Assembly: GCA_037576215.1 (NCBI GenBank)
Contig: JBANDB010000003.1
Coordinates: 5,456,001-5,520,000, forward strand
DNA from: Armillaria gallica
Lineage: Eukaryota > Basidiomycota > Agaricomycetes > Agaricales > Physalacriaceae
DNA: 64,000 nt
Reading direction: 5' to 3'
In this document: in pieces, positions 38,345-49,940 of the stretch
Layout: every line of letters starts with the position of its first letter
Numbering within the stretch: position 1 is the first letter of the stretch
The notes under the pieces: model-generated
What the model was told of the DNA's origin: nothing
Databases searched by the model: none
What the model saw: only the letters and a program-made list of their open reading frames with translations
Program-made: the position numbers and the translations under genes

Positions 38345-41070
38345 ATGTCTGGGGAATACCTCAATTCCATTACCGAAAATGCCTCCCGACTGGGTTTGCG
38401 ACTGCAGGAATCACTCAGCGAGCATACCAGGGATATTGCGAAGGGCAGCAGTTCCATGTATTACGACTCCCCCGACGACAAGGGCAGAGATATCCGCAAG
38501 CAGCTCGATTCCAGCAGTGATAGGGAGAAGCTTGACGCGATGAAGAGACTTATAGCAGTACGTTTCTGCATCGTCTTCTGTTCGTCGAGTGACACATTTA
38601 TCAGCTCATTTCCAAAGGTCGTAACGTCTCCGAATATTTTGCCCAGGTCGTCAAGAACGTCGCCTCCCAAAATCTCGAGATACGGAAACTGGTCTATATC
38701 TACCTTCTGAAATATGCAGAGCAGGAGCCTGACCTCGCATTGCTCTCTATCAACATGTTCCAGAAGGATCTCACGGACAGCAATCCCCTCATACGCGCCA
38801 TGGCCCTACGTGTTCTCAGCGGAATCAAGGTGCCCATGATTGGCAACATCGTTGTGCTGGCAATCAAGAAATGTGCCGCGGATATTAGTCCGTATGTTAG
38901 AAAGGTCGCTGCCTTAGCCATCCCAAAATGCTACGAGTATGTCTACCCTGCATCTTCATTCTCGACTCTGTTCACCCTCCATTCAGCCTCGACCCAAGCC
39001 ACCTCTCCTCCCTTATCGAAATAATTGTCACCCTTCTACGAGATCACTCATCTCTATCCATCGGAAGTGTAGCTGTTGCCTTTGACGCGGTCTGCCCCAC
39101 TCGTCTTGATCTACTGCACAAGCACTATCGACGTCTCTGCAAAACGCTTGTCGATGTAGATGAATGGGGCCAAATAGAACTTCTTGCTCTACTGCTTCGA
39201 TATTCTCGCACGATGTTACCACGACCTCTCCTCAACGGCGAGGAGGAAGAAATTGACAAGGACGTAAAGCTACTCTTGAATTCTGCGGAACCCCTTTTCT
39301 TCAGCAGAAATCCTGCGGTGCGCCAAATACCCAAAGTCATTCACCTCTTCTGACCCGAATCATAGGTAGTTCTGGCCACTGCCCGCATTCTTTACTATGC
39401 CGGACCTCCCTCATATCACGCTAAAATCGTCCAGCCATTGCTCCGGCTACTGTCAGTATCTAAAGAAATAGAACAGGTTGTACTTGCCTACACGCTAATA
39501 GTCGCTTCCGCCTCTCCAGTACGCACTTTTTACGCATCCAACTGCACCTACTAAGGTGTCTGTGGGCGCTATTCTCTCCTTTCTACTCTCGATTCATTCT
39601 TTCATCCGATGATCTCCGGCAAGTCAAAATCGACAAGATAAAAATGATGCTCATCATCGTCACCTTTGACAATTACCCGACGATACTTCGCGAATTCATA
39701 GTGAGCACTAACCGCTTTATTCACCTGGACTCACGTAGTAACTACTGTAGGACTACGCAGAAGACATTGATGACGAGGTAGCAGCCGCATCTATTTGTGT
39801 GATTGGTCGATGCGCTAGCATTATACCGGAATGCGTTCAACAATCCCTCACGGCCCTAATCGGCATGATCAATAGTCCACACGGTCAGCTCTCCACCTGT
39901 TTGCGCGTTCCTTCCTCATATTCTGTATAGATATAATTGTCAACACCGCTGTCGTGGTTCTCAAGAACATGGTGCAGGCTCAACTCACTTCGAGGCGACC
40001 CGCTACCATTGGTCTATCCCAATCCCCTCTTGTCATAATATCCCAGCTTACCCAGAAAATCGATGGCATCCGACATCCACAAGCAAGAGCCTGCGTCGTG
40101 TGGCTCGTAGGTCAATATGCCGCTTCAGAAGAGGGAACTCCCTCTCGCCTAGAAGGTGTAGCAGACTGGGCGCCAGATGTTCTACGGAAAATGGCGAAGA
40201 CGTTTTCGCAAGAGGTACGTTCCAACGGGATGTCGCCCATTCATTGTTAATCTATCCTTAGGCATCCGTAGTTAAGCTGCAGGTCGTCACCCTCGCAGCA
40301 AAACTGTTCGTTCTTTGTCCAGTTGACCAAACCTTGGGTCTTCTCAACCAGTACATCTTCCTCCTTGCTCAATATGACGCCAACTACGACGTCCGTGACC
40401 GGGCAAGAATGTTATCCTCATTACTTTCTGGGATAAATTCTAGTATCCCCGTGACTAACAGCATCGATACTCCAGCGGAGCGTGAAGGAGTCGTCCTTCG
40501 GCGCGAACAAGTCAGGATGGTGCTATTCGAGGGAAAGGCTGGTATAATTGACGCCAAACCAGTTGTTACAGGTACTCCGACTCCTCATCACCGTCAGCCT
40601 CCACCTTCTAACATCTTCACCTAGATCCCCATGTTATGCTTGGATCGTCCAGCGCAGTCACCAGAAAACCCACCCTTGGCGAGCCCATACTCCCTGACTG
40701 GCTAGAGAAGGGGGTAGAATCGTCTCAGAGAGATACAGAAGAGGACATCGCCCCGCCACCTGCTGTTCCTATCGCGCTGTCTTCAGCTGAACAGCAAAGG
40801 ATGCGAGAATGAGTGTCGTTGACACCCACGTCGCGAACGGATGTGGGCACACAGAGTACGAGCTCGAAGGTTCTTCTGACTGATCTGGATAAGTTTTACG
40901 AAGAGGAGGAGGGAGAAGAGGAGGAGGGAGCAGGAGAAGAGGGCGGCGAGGAAAGCGAGAGTGAAGACAGTGACTCATCGGATGGGTCGTCATCTCAGGA
41001 AGGAAGTGCTGGCGGTGCTTCTAGTGAAGAAGATGACATAGATGAATCATACAGATCCTCTGTTGCATAG
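38345..41070 (+). CDS. APL6: AP-3 adaptor complex beta subunit, with in-frame TGA near the tail
   Basis: Start ATG at 38345 (MSGEYLNSI). Exons include 38345-38557, 38605-38936, 38987-39317 and 39366 onward, with later exons around 39754-39883, 39932-40215, 40262-40571 and 40625 onward. The adaptin trunk is clear: [35 protein letters not shown], the [19 protein letters not shown] block of all beta-adaptins, and [12 protein letters not shown]. The C-terminal hinge is Glu/Asp/Ser-rich ([20 protein letters not shown]), typical of AP-3 beta. Two problems: I could not join the exon ending VASASP (39520) in phase to the next recognisable block [15 protein letters not shown] with a normal intron; and TGA at 40810-40812 interrupts the frame just before the acidic hinge (likely a former CGA). 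The product would act in Golgi/endosome to vacuole transport; a stop at 40812 would remove only the hinge. Confidence 0.8.
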
Positions 41071-42508
41071 TTTACCTACACCTAATGATTACTGGCTCTA
41101 GATGGTCTCATCCCAAGCGACGACAAGTCCGTTGATGTTCAAGTGTAAACGCCTCCATAATCATTGGCAGAGAAGAAGACACCAGACCGTCGGCGCTACT
41201 AGGTAGTAGGTAAGCCCATGACCCCAGGAATGGGTCGCCCGATCTCAATCACACCGGGAAGATGGCATTTTTTGGCAAACCTGAATTTTGAGCATGAATG
41301 TAACATTTTAGGAGCATAATTTGGGGGTTAACAGTGCAAACATCGCGTTTTGGACAAGGGGGCACCGGAATGTCGGTCCGGCACATCCGGTAGGGTGGTT
41401 GGTTACCCTCGGAGGGGCTGAAAAAAATTTTGGAACACAGACTTTTGGTCGCTCTTAGGCCACAAAAAATGACATTTGGATACATATTTGTATCATTACT
41501 TCTATACAAACAGTCTTCCTAATAGCTATCCTGAGAGATCACCAAGAGACTAACACCCAAGGCACGCAAGAGGCAAGGGTGCTGCAAGATGCCGGAGATT
41601 CACCCGAGAACAGCCACATGATGTCATGAAACTGACCTATATATAGGTATAATAGAGTCACGTGGGTGGTTGGTTGGACATTGCCAGCCTGAAATAAAAT
41701 TTTGGACCTTATGTGCAAAATTTTATTTGGCGTGCCCCCTTGGTTTTGGACGATCTAAAACCCATGCTGACCCGCCGCCAGAGATGTATTTTGGGAGCAT
41801 TCAAATTTTATGTAAAATCTCTGCCAAATTCGATCTTCCAAAGCGTCACTTTATTGTGCGAATTCTGGTTTCTCAAATATTCTCATTTTTCCGGTGCGAA
41901 CTGGTCGTGCGTGAGCGCTGAGCTGTCGGCAATTGCCGTGACCTTTCCTTCCTCTCGTCTACTTTTCCGTTTGTCATCATACTAGTCTCGAGCTGCTAGA
42001 CAACCACTTGCGATAAATCAAGCTTTATGTCCTATAAACTGGAGAAACAGCTGCTCTACGTCATTGCTTGATGATTTATATCTTCAAGATTAAGAGGTCA
42101 TGTTTAACTTCGATAGACGCTGTTGATCTTTTTGCTCCCTCACCAATGATAGGCGCCAGCCTTTCCAATTATCAAGGTACTCATAATCATAAATATCCTG
42201 ACTTCAGTGGCTTGGTCTCCACAAGTTCTAAGTTCTCCCTGTTCTTCGTGGTTGCTCGAGCTCTGTTGACTCAATTCTCGCCCTTTCTCGAGTGTCGCTA
42301 GTCACTCTCGCTAAATCATTAGACGCTGTTTGATGGAAGTTGACGCATATTTGCCTGTGAATTGGGCATGTTATAAACCTCGCTCTGCACACGAGGCCCC
42401 TCCTTGCCTTGAACTCTCACCTCCCGCACGCTTTCTACTGTGCGTCCTCTTTTCTCTGACACATTCGCCTTTTCCAACCATCCCGCTAGACTTTACATAT
42501 ACTATACT
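41071..42508. other. AP-3 beta 3' flank and upstream region of the Ifi-6-16 fusion
   Basis: 41935-42508 is the upstream part of a tandem unit repeated at 43863-44456 and, more diverged, at 45180-45620 (shared start GCTGTCGGCAATTGCCGT). Between the AP-3 beta end and that unit lies a possible foldback element. Confidence 0.6.
41245..41905. mobile_element. Possible foldback/MITE-like insertion
   Basis: Imperfect inverted repeats: the left side (CACACCGGGAAGATGGCATT from 41250) resembles the reverse complement of the right side (ending CATTTTTCCGGTGCG at 41899), and further in AAGGGGGCAC occurs in both arms. The related spacer at 43830-43870 lacks this 650 bp and joins the two flanks almost directly, which supports an insertion. 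Arms are only moderately similar and I cannot define a target duplication. Confidence 0.35.
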
Positions 42509-43819
42509 ATGCCACCACGACCACCCAATTGGGTTATCGGAGCAGCTGCTGGCGTTGCTGGCGTCGCATTGGTGCCTGTCGTTGTGCCTGCCACTTTAGG
42601 TATTGTTGGATTCAGTGCAACAGGACCTGTCGCTGGTAAGCAAGCGAAAGTACTATCTTCTGCTGATGGTGGTTCTGATTTGACCTTGCAGGTATGCTCG
42701 CGGCTGCCATCCAAAGTAGTATCGGCAACGTCGCTGCTGGGAGCGCTTTTGCAGTAGCGCAATCTATAGGCATGGGAGGCGCTATCCCTACAGGAGTGTA
42801 TGCAGCAAGTTCTGGAGTTTTTGCAGGAGTCGCGGGGTGGGCTGCGCGCCGGTTCGGTGGTGAGTTTAATGAGACCCAGATCGTGCTTGCTTCATCTAAT
42901 TTCTTTCTAGATGATGGACCGGAGCTGGATCCAATACTTATCCGCAAGCAGCTCAATTCCAACAGTGACGACGAGAAGCTTGACGCGATGAAAAAGCTCA
43001 TAGCAGTTCGTTTCCACATCGTCTTCTTTTCGTCGACTGACACATTTATTAGCTCATGTCCAAAGGTCGCGATGTCTTCGAATATTTTGCCCAGGTTGTC
43101 AAGCATGTTGCCTCCCAAAATCTCGAGATACGGCAACTGGTGTACATCTACCTTCTGAAATACGCAGAGCAGGAGCCTGACCTCACATTGCTCTTTATCA
43201 ACTTGTTCCAGAAGGATCTCACGGACAGCAATCCCCTCATATGCGCCATGGCCCTATGGGCTGTGAGTTGGTTCGGTGGTGAGTTTGATGATACCCAGAT
43301 TGTGCTTGCTTCATCTGATTTCTTTCTAGGTGATGAACCAGATAATGAACTAGATCCAAGCACACGTATCCGCAGGCGGCTCGATTCCAGCATTGATGAG
43401 CTGAAGCTTGACGCGATGAAAAAGCTTATAGCAGTACGTTTCCACGTCGTCTTCTTTTTGTCAACTGACACGCTTATCAGCTCATGTCCAAAGGCCGTAA
43501 TGTCTCCGAATATTTTGCCCAGGTTGTCAAGCATGTCGCCTCCCAAAATCTCGAGATACGGAAACTGGCGTACATCTACCTTCTGAAATACGCAGAGCAG
43601 GAGTCTGACCTCGCATTGCTCTCTATCAACATGTTCCAGAAGGATATTACTGACAGCAATCCTCTCATACGCGCCATGGCCCTACGTGTCCTCTGCGGAA
43701 TCAAGGCACCCATGGCTGGCAACACCACTGTGCTCGAGGAAAGCGAGAGTGAAGATGGTTACTTATCGGATGGGTCGTCTTGGGAAGGAAGTGCTGAAAC
43801 CCACATGATTAAAGGATGA
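42509..43819 (+). CDS. Chimeric protein: Ifi-6-16 domain fused to two AP-3 beta N-terminal segments
   Basis: Six exons: 42509-42635, 42692-42859, 42911-43005, 43053-43278, 43330-43433 and 43481-43819; all junctions are in phase, giving 352 residues. Residues 1-98 form a Gly/Ala-rich hydrophobic Ifi-6-16 (ISG12-like) domain: VIGAAAGVAGVALVPV, GFSATGPVAG, SSIGNVAAGSAFAVAQSIG. Then comes a segment nearly identical to AP-3 beta residues about 50-135 (IRKQLNSNSDDEKLDAMKK .. NPLICAMAL), a linker (AVSWFG) resembling the end of the Ifi domain, and a second AP-3 beta copy. The tail EESESEDGYLSDGSSWEGS matches the AP-3 beta acidic hinge. Even the AP-3 beta intron between LIA and SKGR is kept in both repeats. 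It could insert in a membrane (mitochondrial for animal ISG12), with adaptin-like helices outside; this is inference. Confidence 0.7.
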
Positions 43820-43862
43820 GTCGCTCGATCTCATTGTGAATGAAATTTTACTGGGTGTATAT

Positions 43863-44456
43863 GAGCTGTCGGCAATTGCCGTTACCTTTCTTCCTCTTAC
43901 GACGTCGTCTACTTTTTCGTTTGTTCTCACATTACTATTCTCGAGCTGCTGAACAACCATTTGCGATTAATCAAGTTTGGTATGATATACACTGGAAACA
44001 CGGCTGCTCTGCTTCATCGCTTGCCGCCATAAAAAGCTGCCTAAAGTTTATGAGGTCATGCCATTTAACTTCGATAGACGTTGTTCATCTTTTAGTGCCT
44101 TCATCAATGATAGGCACCAGACTACCAACTATCAAGGTATTTATAAGTATCCTGGCTTCGGTGGTTTGGTCTCTACAAGTTCCAAGTTCTGGCTGTTCTT
44201 CGTGGTTGTTCGAGCTCTGTTGACTCAATTCTCGCCCTTTCTCAAGTGTCGCTAATCGTCCTCGCTAAATGCTTAGACGCCGTTTAATGGAGCTTGCAGC
44301 TTATTTGCCTGCCTGCGAATTGGGTACGCTTAAACCTCACTCTGCACACGAGGACCTTCCCTGTCTCCAACTCTCACCCCCCGCACGCTTTTTACTGTGA
44401 GTCCTCTTTTCTCTGACATATTAGCCTTGCCTTGCCATCCTTCTAGACACTATACG
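43863..44456 (+). repeat. Tandem copy of the Ifi-6-16 upstream region
   Basis: Follows 41935-42508 base by base with scattered changes (GCTGTCGGCAATTGCCGT, then CTCGAGCTGCT, then CTTCGATAGACG). It shows that the unit duplicated with its promoter. Confidence 0.65.
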
Positions 44457-44880
44457 ATGCCGCCACTACCACCCAAATTGGATCATCGGAGGAGCTGCTG
44501 GTGCTTGGTTAACACCTATGATCATACGCCTCATTTTGGGACTTTTCGGCTTCGGTGCAGCAGGACCTGTCGCTGGTAAACGTATCATCTTCTGCTGAAG
44601 ATCGTTCTGACTCGGATCCGACCTCGCAGGTACACTTGCGGCTCTCATCCAAGACGGTATCGGCAACGTAGCTGCTAGGAGCCTCTTTACACTGGCACAA
44701 TCTATAGCGATGGGAAGTTCTCTTGGGACTGGTGTTTCCGCATTCTTTGGAGGAATCATGGAGTCGATTCTGGGTTGATTCGGTGGTGAGATTGAGCCCC
44801 TGGACGTACTCGCTATCATTTGATTCTTTCTCCAGGTGGTGGACCGGAACTTGAGGGCATACCTGTCTCCCCGTAGGAAA
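44457..44880 (+). pseudogene. Ifi-6-16 family copy 2, broken
   Basis: ATG at 44457, but an extra A in CCCAAATTGG shifts the frame at codon 7 relative to the fusion gene. The same first intron follows (donor near 44578) and then AALIQDGIGNVAARSLFTLAQ. TGG became TGA at about 44777 in the segment equivalent to the SWFGG of its relatives. A third exon begins (GGPELEGIP) and homology ends around 44880. The following 44880-45620 keeps diverged upstream-unit sequence only. Confidence 0.6.
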
Positions 44881-45619
44881 TGCTTGATGTTCATGTCCTA
44901 CCAAGAATCCGAAGACGGACATTTCTATGCTGATGTACTTAACTCGGCTCGTGTGCTTTCACACATAACGTGGAGCTCGTATGTTGCTGCCATGCTTCAC
45001 AAAGGCACTGCTAGTAAGTGCTCTGATAGATGCCAGACTGCCGATAATGAAAGTATGCATATCCTGCGTTTGGCAGGTTGGTTTCTGCGTCTTCAAGGTC
45101 TTGCCTCATCTCAGATGTTCTCCGTGGTTACTTAAATTCTGTCAACTTGATTCTTGTTCTCTCAAGGACCTGAGAGACCGCTAGTCTGCTTTTAATCGCT
45201 TGGCGCTATGGAAGTACCAAAGGAGCCTCAAGGCTTACGAGGTTACGTTTAGGTCAGTGATAGGCGCCAGACTTCCAATCATTGAAGTTTGTGTATTCTT
45301 AGTAGGCTGGTCCCTACACGTTCAAGTCCTTGCACTTTCTCTGAGAATACCCGAGCTCTGCTATCTTCGATTCTCTCTCAAACCAGTGCTACCAGTTATC
45401 CTTTGCTGAAGCTCGCTGAAGGCTTAGACGCCGCTTGATCCACGCCTGAAACTTCTTTGACTGCCTGTGAATCAAAGGCTTCTTCAGATGTGCTTAAAAA
45501 CCGAGTCGCTCTGCACACGAGGTGCGTCCTTGCCTTGGACTCTAATCTCTCACGCACACTCCCACTGCGAGTCCCCTTTGGATACATTCCTCCCCGACTG
45601 TCTGATTAGGCACAATACA

Positions 45620-46640
45620 ATGCCAAAATGATGCACTTGGATCTTCATCGGAATCGGTGTCATCGCCGGTATCGCCTTGACGCCCGTCATCGTGCCCCCC
45701 CATCTTGGGGATTATCGGATTTGGTGCAGCAGGCCCTGTCGCTGGTGAGAAACCTTGAAAACATGTTTTCTGACGACGGTCTCTTACTCGACCTTGCAGG
45801 CGGAATTGCAGCTGCTATCCGAAGCGGTATCGGCAATGTCCCTGCTGGGAGTAGTGATTTACAGGGCCCGGCCTGGCCCAGCTTTGAGGGCTTGGGCTCG
45901 GCTTGGGCAGGCTCAGGCTTTCAAAATCACAAGCCCGAGCCTTGAGCCCAAGCCCGCTTGGGCTCGGGCCCGGCTCAGGCTCAGGCCAGGGCTTTGTAGG
46001 TGATACAAACTAAGGCTTCGTTAGGCATCAGAATGAGCAGAAGACAAGGTTATTAGCATACATAGACATTGCATAAATGAATACATGATGCACTATGCAT
46101 ATAGACCAGAAAGATGACTCCGAGTACTATGTTACATAAATAGCTTGGCTTTCGAAGTGCCATGCTGGTGGTGTCGTCTCGTATTGCACTGATATAAGAA
46201 GCATAGAAGCATAGGCAAGTCCGGAGTATTGATCAGAGAGAGACAGCCTACTCTCTTCCTCACATATCTGCATGAAAAGCAAGGTATTTGAGACTTGAAA
46301 AGCCCAGGCTCAAGCCTCAGGCTCAGGCTTTGAAAAAATGAAGCCTGAGCCTGAGCCTTCATGAAGCCCTCCCCCAGGGCCCGGCTTTTCAGGGCCTGGC
46401 CCGGCTCAGCCTGGCTTGGCTTAGGGCTTCAGGCCGGGCCCTGTAAATCACTAGCTGGGAGTCTCTTCGCAATGTGGCAATCTATAGTGATGGGAGGTGT
46501 TATTCCATGGGGAGTGTACACAGTTTCTGGAATTATTGGAGGAATTACGGGGTGGGTCTTGAGTTGGTTCGACGGTGAGTTTGATGAAACCCTTGTTATG
46601 CTTCAAGCATGCATCATCTAATTATTTTCCAGGTAAGGGA
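45620..46640 (+). pseudogene. Ifi-6-16 family copy 3, split by an hAT-type element
   Basis: ATG at 45620 followed by an early TGA (ATG CCA AAA TGA) and further Ifi-like sequence (IGVIAGIALTPVIVPP, GFGAAGPVAG), intron, then AAIRSGIGNVPAG. The coding sequence is interrupted after GCTGGGAG (45851) and resumes at 46454 with AGSLFAMWQSIVMGG and GWVLSWFDG. Confidence 0.65.
45852..46453. mobile_element. Non-autonomous hAT-type element (602 bp)
   Basis: Perfect 24-bp terminal inverted repeats starting TAGTGATTTACAGGGCCC, flanked by an exact 8-bp target duplication GCTGGGAG (45844-45851 and 46454-46461). TAG-type ends with a GGGCCCGGCC core and 8-bp duplications are hallmarks of the hAT superfamily. 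Subterminal regions are packed with short AGGCTC/GAGCCT-type repeats on both sides, a usual transposase-binding architecture. No coding capacity; it must be mobilised by an autonomous partner elsewhere. The perfect TIRs and target duplication point to a recent insertion. Confidence 0.85.
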
Positions 46641-47580
46641 GGGAAACCCGAAGGGGGCTCAAACTGATCTGCACTGTTGTATCAAATTTCACTATGCTTG
46701 ATGTTCATGTTTTGATAATCGAACTGTACTTTCATACATTATACTGTCAGACTCAAAGAGAGCAGCCTCAGGTCAATCGGCAATGGTAGTGTGGCGATTA
46801 ACATTGAAAATGGGCCATGGGAAAGCCCGACACCTCTATTTACTTACTGGACCGTGACTTAGTTCTGTGACTCCAGTCTTGAACTGAGTCCATTGCAATC
46901 CCATTGTCATGCCCGCAGTGTGTCTAAGGGTGTAATTTTGCAAAATGTCATACCTTACACTTTAGCAATGCAGAGGCATCACGAGCAGGCTGACAGTGCA
47001 AGTGGCATGCGAAGAAGCAAGGTCACTGAGGTAGAGAGCTCTATAACAGAAAAAGAAGCAACGGGATTAAAACATAAGGACTTCGTCATTGCACTGTACC
47101 TTATGGGCATGCACGGCAACAAGGCCGAAGGGCGAGCTAGATTGCCAAACCACCCGTTTGCAATAGAGGACTCAGCTGGAGTGGGATGCGCTTGTACGTG
47201 GGCCGAGGCTAATTTAGATAATGATGCGTCTGTAATCTATGATGCGTGGTCCCTGGAGATCCGGAAAAACGATATCACGTGTGGGGTAATCAAGAGAACC
47301 CCGGGCATGGCCTAGAAACAGGCTTCAGCTGATGGAAGTAGTGAGCGGACTGGAAAGCTGAGGCATTTCTTGGTTACCGAGTCTAGAACATGGCACTGTC
47401 ACCTTCAGAGCAGACCCGAAAGCTGAATACAAAGTGTGATCAGTGATCGAGGATTAAGCAGCTATTGAGTGCACGCACGTGAGCTACTCTGCTGCTAGGG
47501 CAAGCGACGTAGACATCGCTTAGCCCTTTGAGGATACTAAAAAGAGGAAAAAGTGGCATGCTGCCTAGAGCGCTGGGCTA
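46640..47580. other. Unassigned stretch
   Basis: A plus-strand frame (46893-47315, about 140 codons) is open but shows no recognisable motif or splice support. I see nothing else. Confidence 0.35.
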
Positions 47581-47582
47581 AC

Positions 47583-48450
47583 TCAGATAAGGGATACCTG
47601 GCCGAAAAAGAAGTAAATTACTAAAAATCCATTTGTAACAATCAATCTTCCGTAGTATAAGTAGAGTAGATTTTCACATAGTAAAAGGAAGATACCTACC
47701 CCCCACATACAGTAATAAAGTTTCAGTTTGGATCTGGACTTGTTGCAGCGCGTAAGAGTTAGTAGCTTCGAGTCTCGGCTAGAACACAAGTTTAGCAAGC
47801 TCACAGAGAAATAGAACAAGAGAAACATTTTGGATAAAAACTTCGGTTTACTTGAGACAAGAAAGAGATTCAGGGCAGTGACGCTGCACCCACCTTGAGA
47901 GTTTGCTGAGATAAATCTGAGAGAAGAGCTCTGTTCCTTTTCTGGTTCAGTGTAAAAAGAGAATTTGTGTTGTGTTGGCCTCTGTGTAGGTCTAGGAGTA
48001 GTTGCAAGGGAATCAGCCAGCTTGAGCTGTTCTAGCAGTTGCATGAAGTGTGACAGGTGTGCCCAGTTGGACCTTGCGGCACCGTTGTTTGGGCGAGCGC
48101 ACTGTGTGTGAGGACTTGCGGGGATGGTTCTGAAAGTAATTAAGACTTGAGTGGGAGTGCCGAGGGCCTCCATCGTGACGAGTTTGGAAGTCAGGTTTAG
48201 CCACTAAGAGAGAGGCGGCATTGCACATAGATTAGATCTAGCGGTGAGTCGTACTTAGCGAGCTCACTGACCGAACTTGGTCAACTTGCGGATCTGCATA
48301 TCCGTGTGTTCCGGCTATTGAAATATATTTTGCCTCGAGGGTTGCGTGGTTCACTGTGCTCTCTTGTAAAAAGCTCCGAAGAGCTAGAGAATTTGAGACT
48401 AGTTTGAAAATACTACATTGTTGCGTGTATTGTCCTAGCGAGCTCACTGA
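47583..48450 (-). other. Possible Copia-type retroelement relic
   Basis: On the minus strand 48447-48238 encodes STVNHATLEAKYISIAG, reminiscent of the RNase H segment at the end of Copia polyproteins (S-T-x-E-A-E-Y pattern). Downstream (47583-48200) is T-rich and non-coding, as an adjoining 3' region or LTR would be. CTAGCGAGCTCACTGA occurs twice (48252-48269 approximate, 48434-48450). Weak evidence; no other Copia domain found. Confidence 0.3.
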
Positions 48451-48499
48451 GAGAAATTGGGATACTGTTGGTGCACAAGTAGAATTAAAATCCTTGCTC

Positions 48500-49484
48500 C
48501 CCTCCGCACTTAAGGAGATTGTGTGTGTGTGTGTTTAGTGGGGTTGAGTTGGGTTTGGTGTGTGTTCACACTAGGCCATGCTCAGTTTTATGGGTGCCTG
48601 TCACCAGCCTCATCACCGTATTTACCAAAATACTGCACTCCATTCTACCTCGTTTGAATCTTTCCAAAACAAAGCTGCAACCTTCCTTTGTGCTCTCCCA
48701 TTTCCCCAGACATCTCTGCACCCACACCAAACTGGAAGGTGAACTCTGTGACATAGGAGAGGGGCTTGAAACACTGCTGGATCTAGTTCATCACCCCAAC
48801 ACCGCAATCTTCCTACGAGCCATGAGAGATTACAACTCTGAGGAACATCCTGAAAGTAGTGGTGAAGACAGGTGGGTGGAGCTGTCTCGGGATACCTCAG
48901 AACTACCAAAATCCAAATAAGCTTATCTACAACCTCACTGACTTCAGCCCACCGCAGTTGTACCTCCCACCATGTTGAAATATCAAAATGGATGGAAATA
49001 CCTGGAATCTTTGCGGTTGAATTCCTCTGGATATGTCGATCTAGAGGGGCAAGTGCTATTTAATGTAGCTGTCTTATTACCTCCTCTTCTTAATGTCTAC
49101 ATTAAACTCTAGGGACTCACCCACATCTCTTCCCTGTTTCATAACCATGTCCAAATCATAAGCAACAAGCCCATTCCCAAATCTTACAGAGTACCCGACC
49201 CATTGCCATTAGGTGAACCATATCAGGTCTGTGACGACTTTGGTTCTGACCACTTCCTACCTTGAACGTATTGTATCAAAGATTAAATGCATGACTGAAT
49301 CAACATTGTCATTGAGCAAGAAGAATTGTGGCGGCCTGATCCAGAAGTGTACACCCAGTTTTTACTGAACTCTACGGTCAGTTAAAGGGTCTTCTCCTCG
49401 TCGATATAGAACACTTACTTTCCCGGCTCAGCTGCTTCTCTATCCAATAAATCCACTATATATCATTTTCATTCACGAGAAAGT
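48500..49484 (+). other. Degenerate coding stretch of unknown family
   Basis: Plus-strand frame 48519-48920 and fragments after it (for example GEPYQVCDDFGSDHFLP near 49210) look protein-like but are cut by stops (49260, 49290) and frame changes. A GT dinucleotide run lies at 48520-48534. I cannot name the family. Confidence 0.3.
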
Positions 49485-49940
49485 ATGGACTTGAGAGTAC
49501 ACGGTCTCCTCACTGATGGTGAACGGAGTGCGTTTTTCTCTTATGACCCTCTCACGACAAAGTTCCAAATGGATGAAATGGTATACATCAAGCAAGGCAG
49601 CAAGAGAGCGCTACACGACATGATGAGATGTATGTATGTTATCACTGCTCATGTTTTTCTCACTGATGACCTCTATCCTAGTTCGGAAAAGCTGTTTCGT
49701 ACCCTGATGCATGCCTGCAAGGAATTTCTGACGTCACTCCCACAGGTAAGCAGAGGAGTAAGTAATAATCGTTAACATTCGCTTTACCTACACAAGGAGG
49801 ATCTTATCTAATTCAAATCGAGTGATTTGAGCTTGGTGGAAGAAGCCGTCCAATACGCAAACCGGGCTACAGCACAGCTCGATTCACCTAAGGACGAGGA
49901 TGGTCTGAAGCAGGGACTAGATTATCTGCATAAAAGGTAA
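49485..49940 (+). pseudogene. Unknown conserved-looking gene fragment
   Basis: The exon 49485-49633 (MDLRVHGLLTDGERSAFF) joins in phase through a 48-bp intron (GTATGT..CCTAG) to 49682-49745 (SEKLFRTLMHACKEFLTSL). A third coding-like piece near 49823-49937 (LSLVEEAVQYANRATAQLD) ends at a good donor, but its acceptor phase does not fit. The protein would be helical and soluble. No family recognised; I treat it as a fragment or decaying gene. Confidence 0.35.

Noticed and set aside
47583..48173. 196-codon minus-strand frame with hydrophobic C-terminus
   Set aside because: The hydrophobic part is a T-rich non-coding stretch; no start context or family resemblance.
48520..48534. GT run as a telomere or CRISPR-like repeat
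   Set aside because: Simple dinucleotide repeat; no CRISPR-type spaced repeats anywhere, as expected for a eukaryote.
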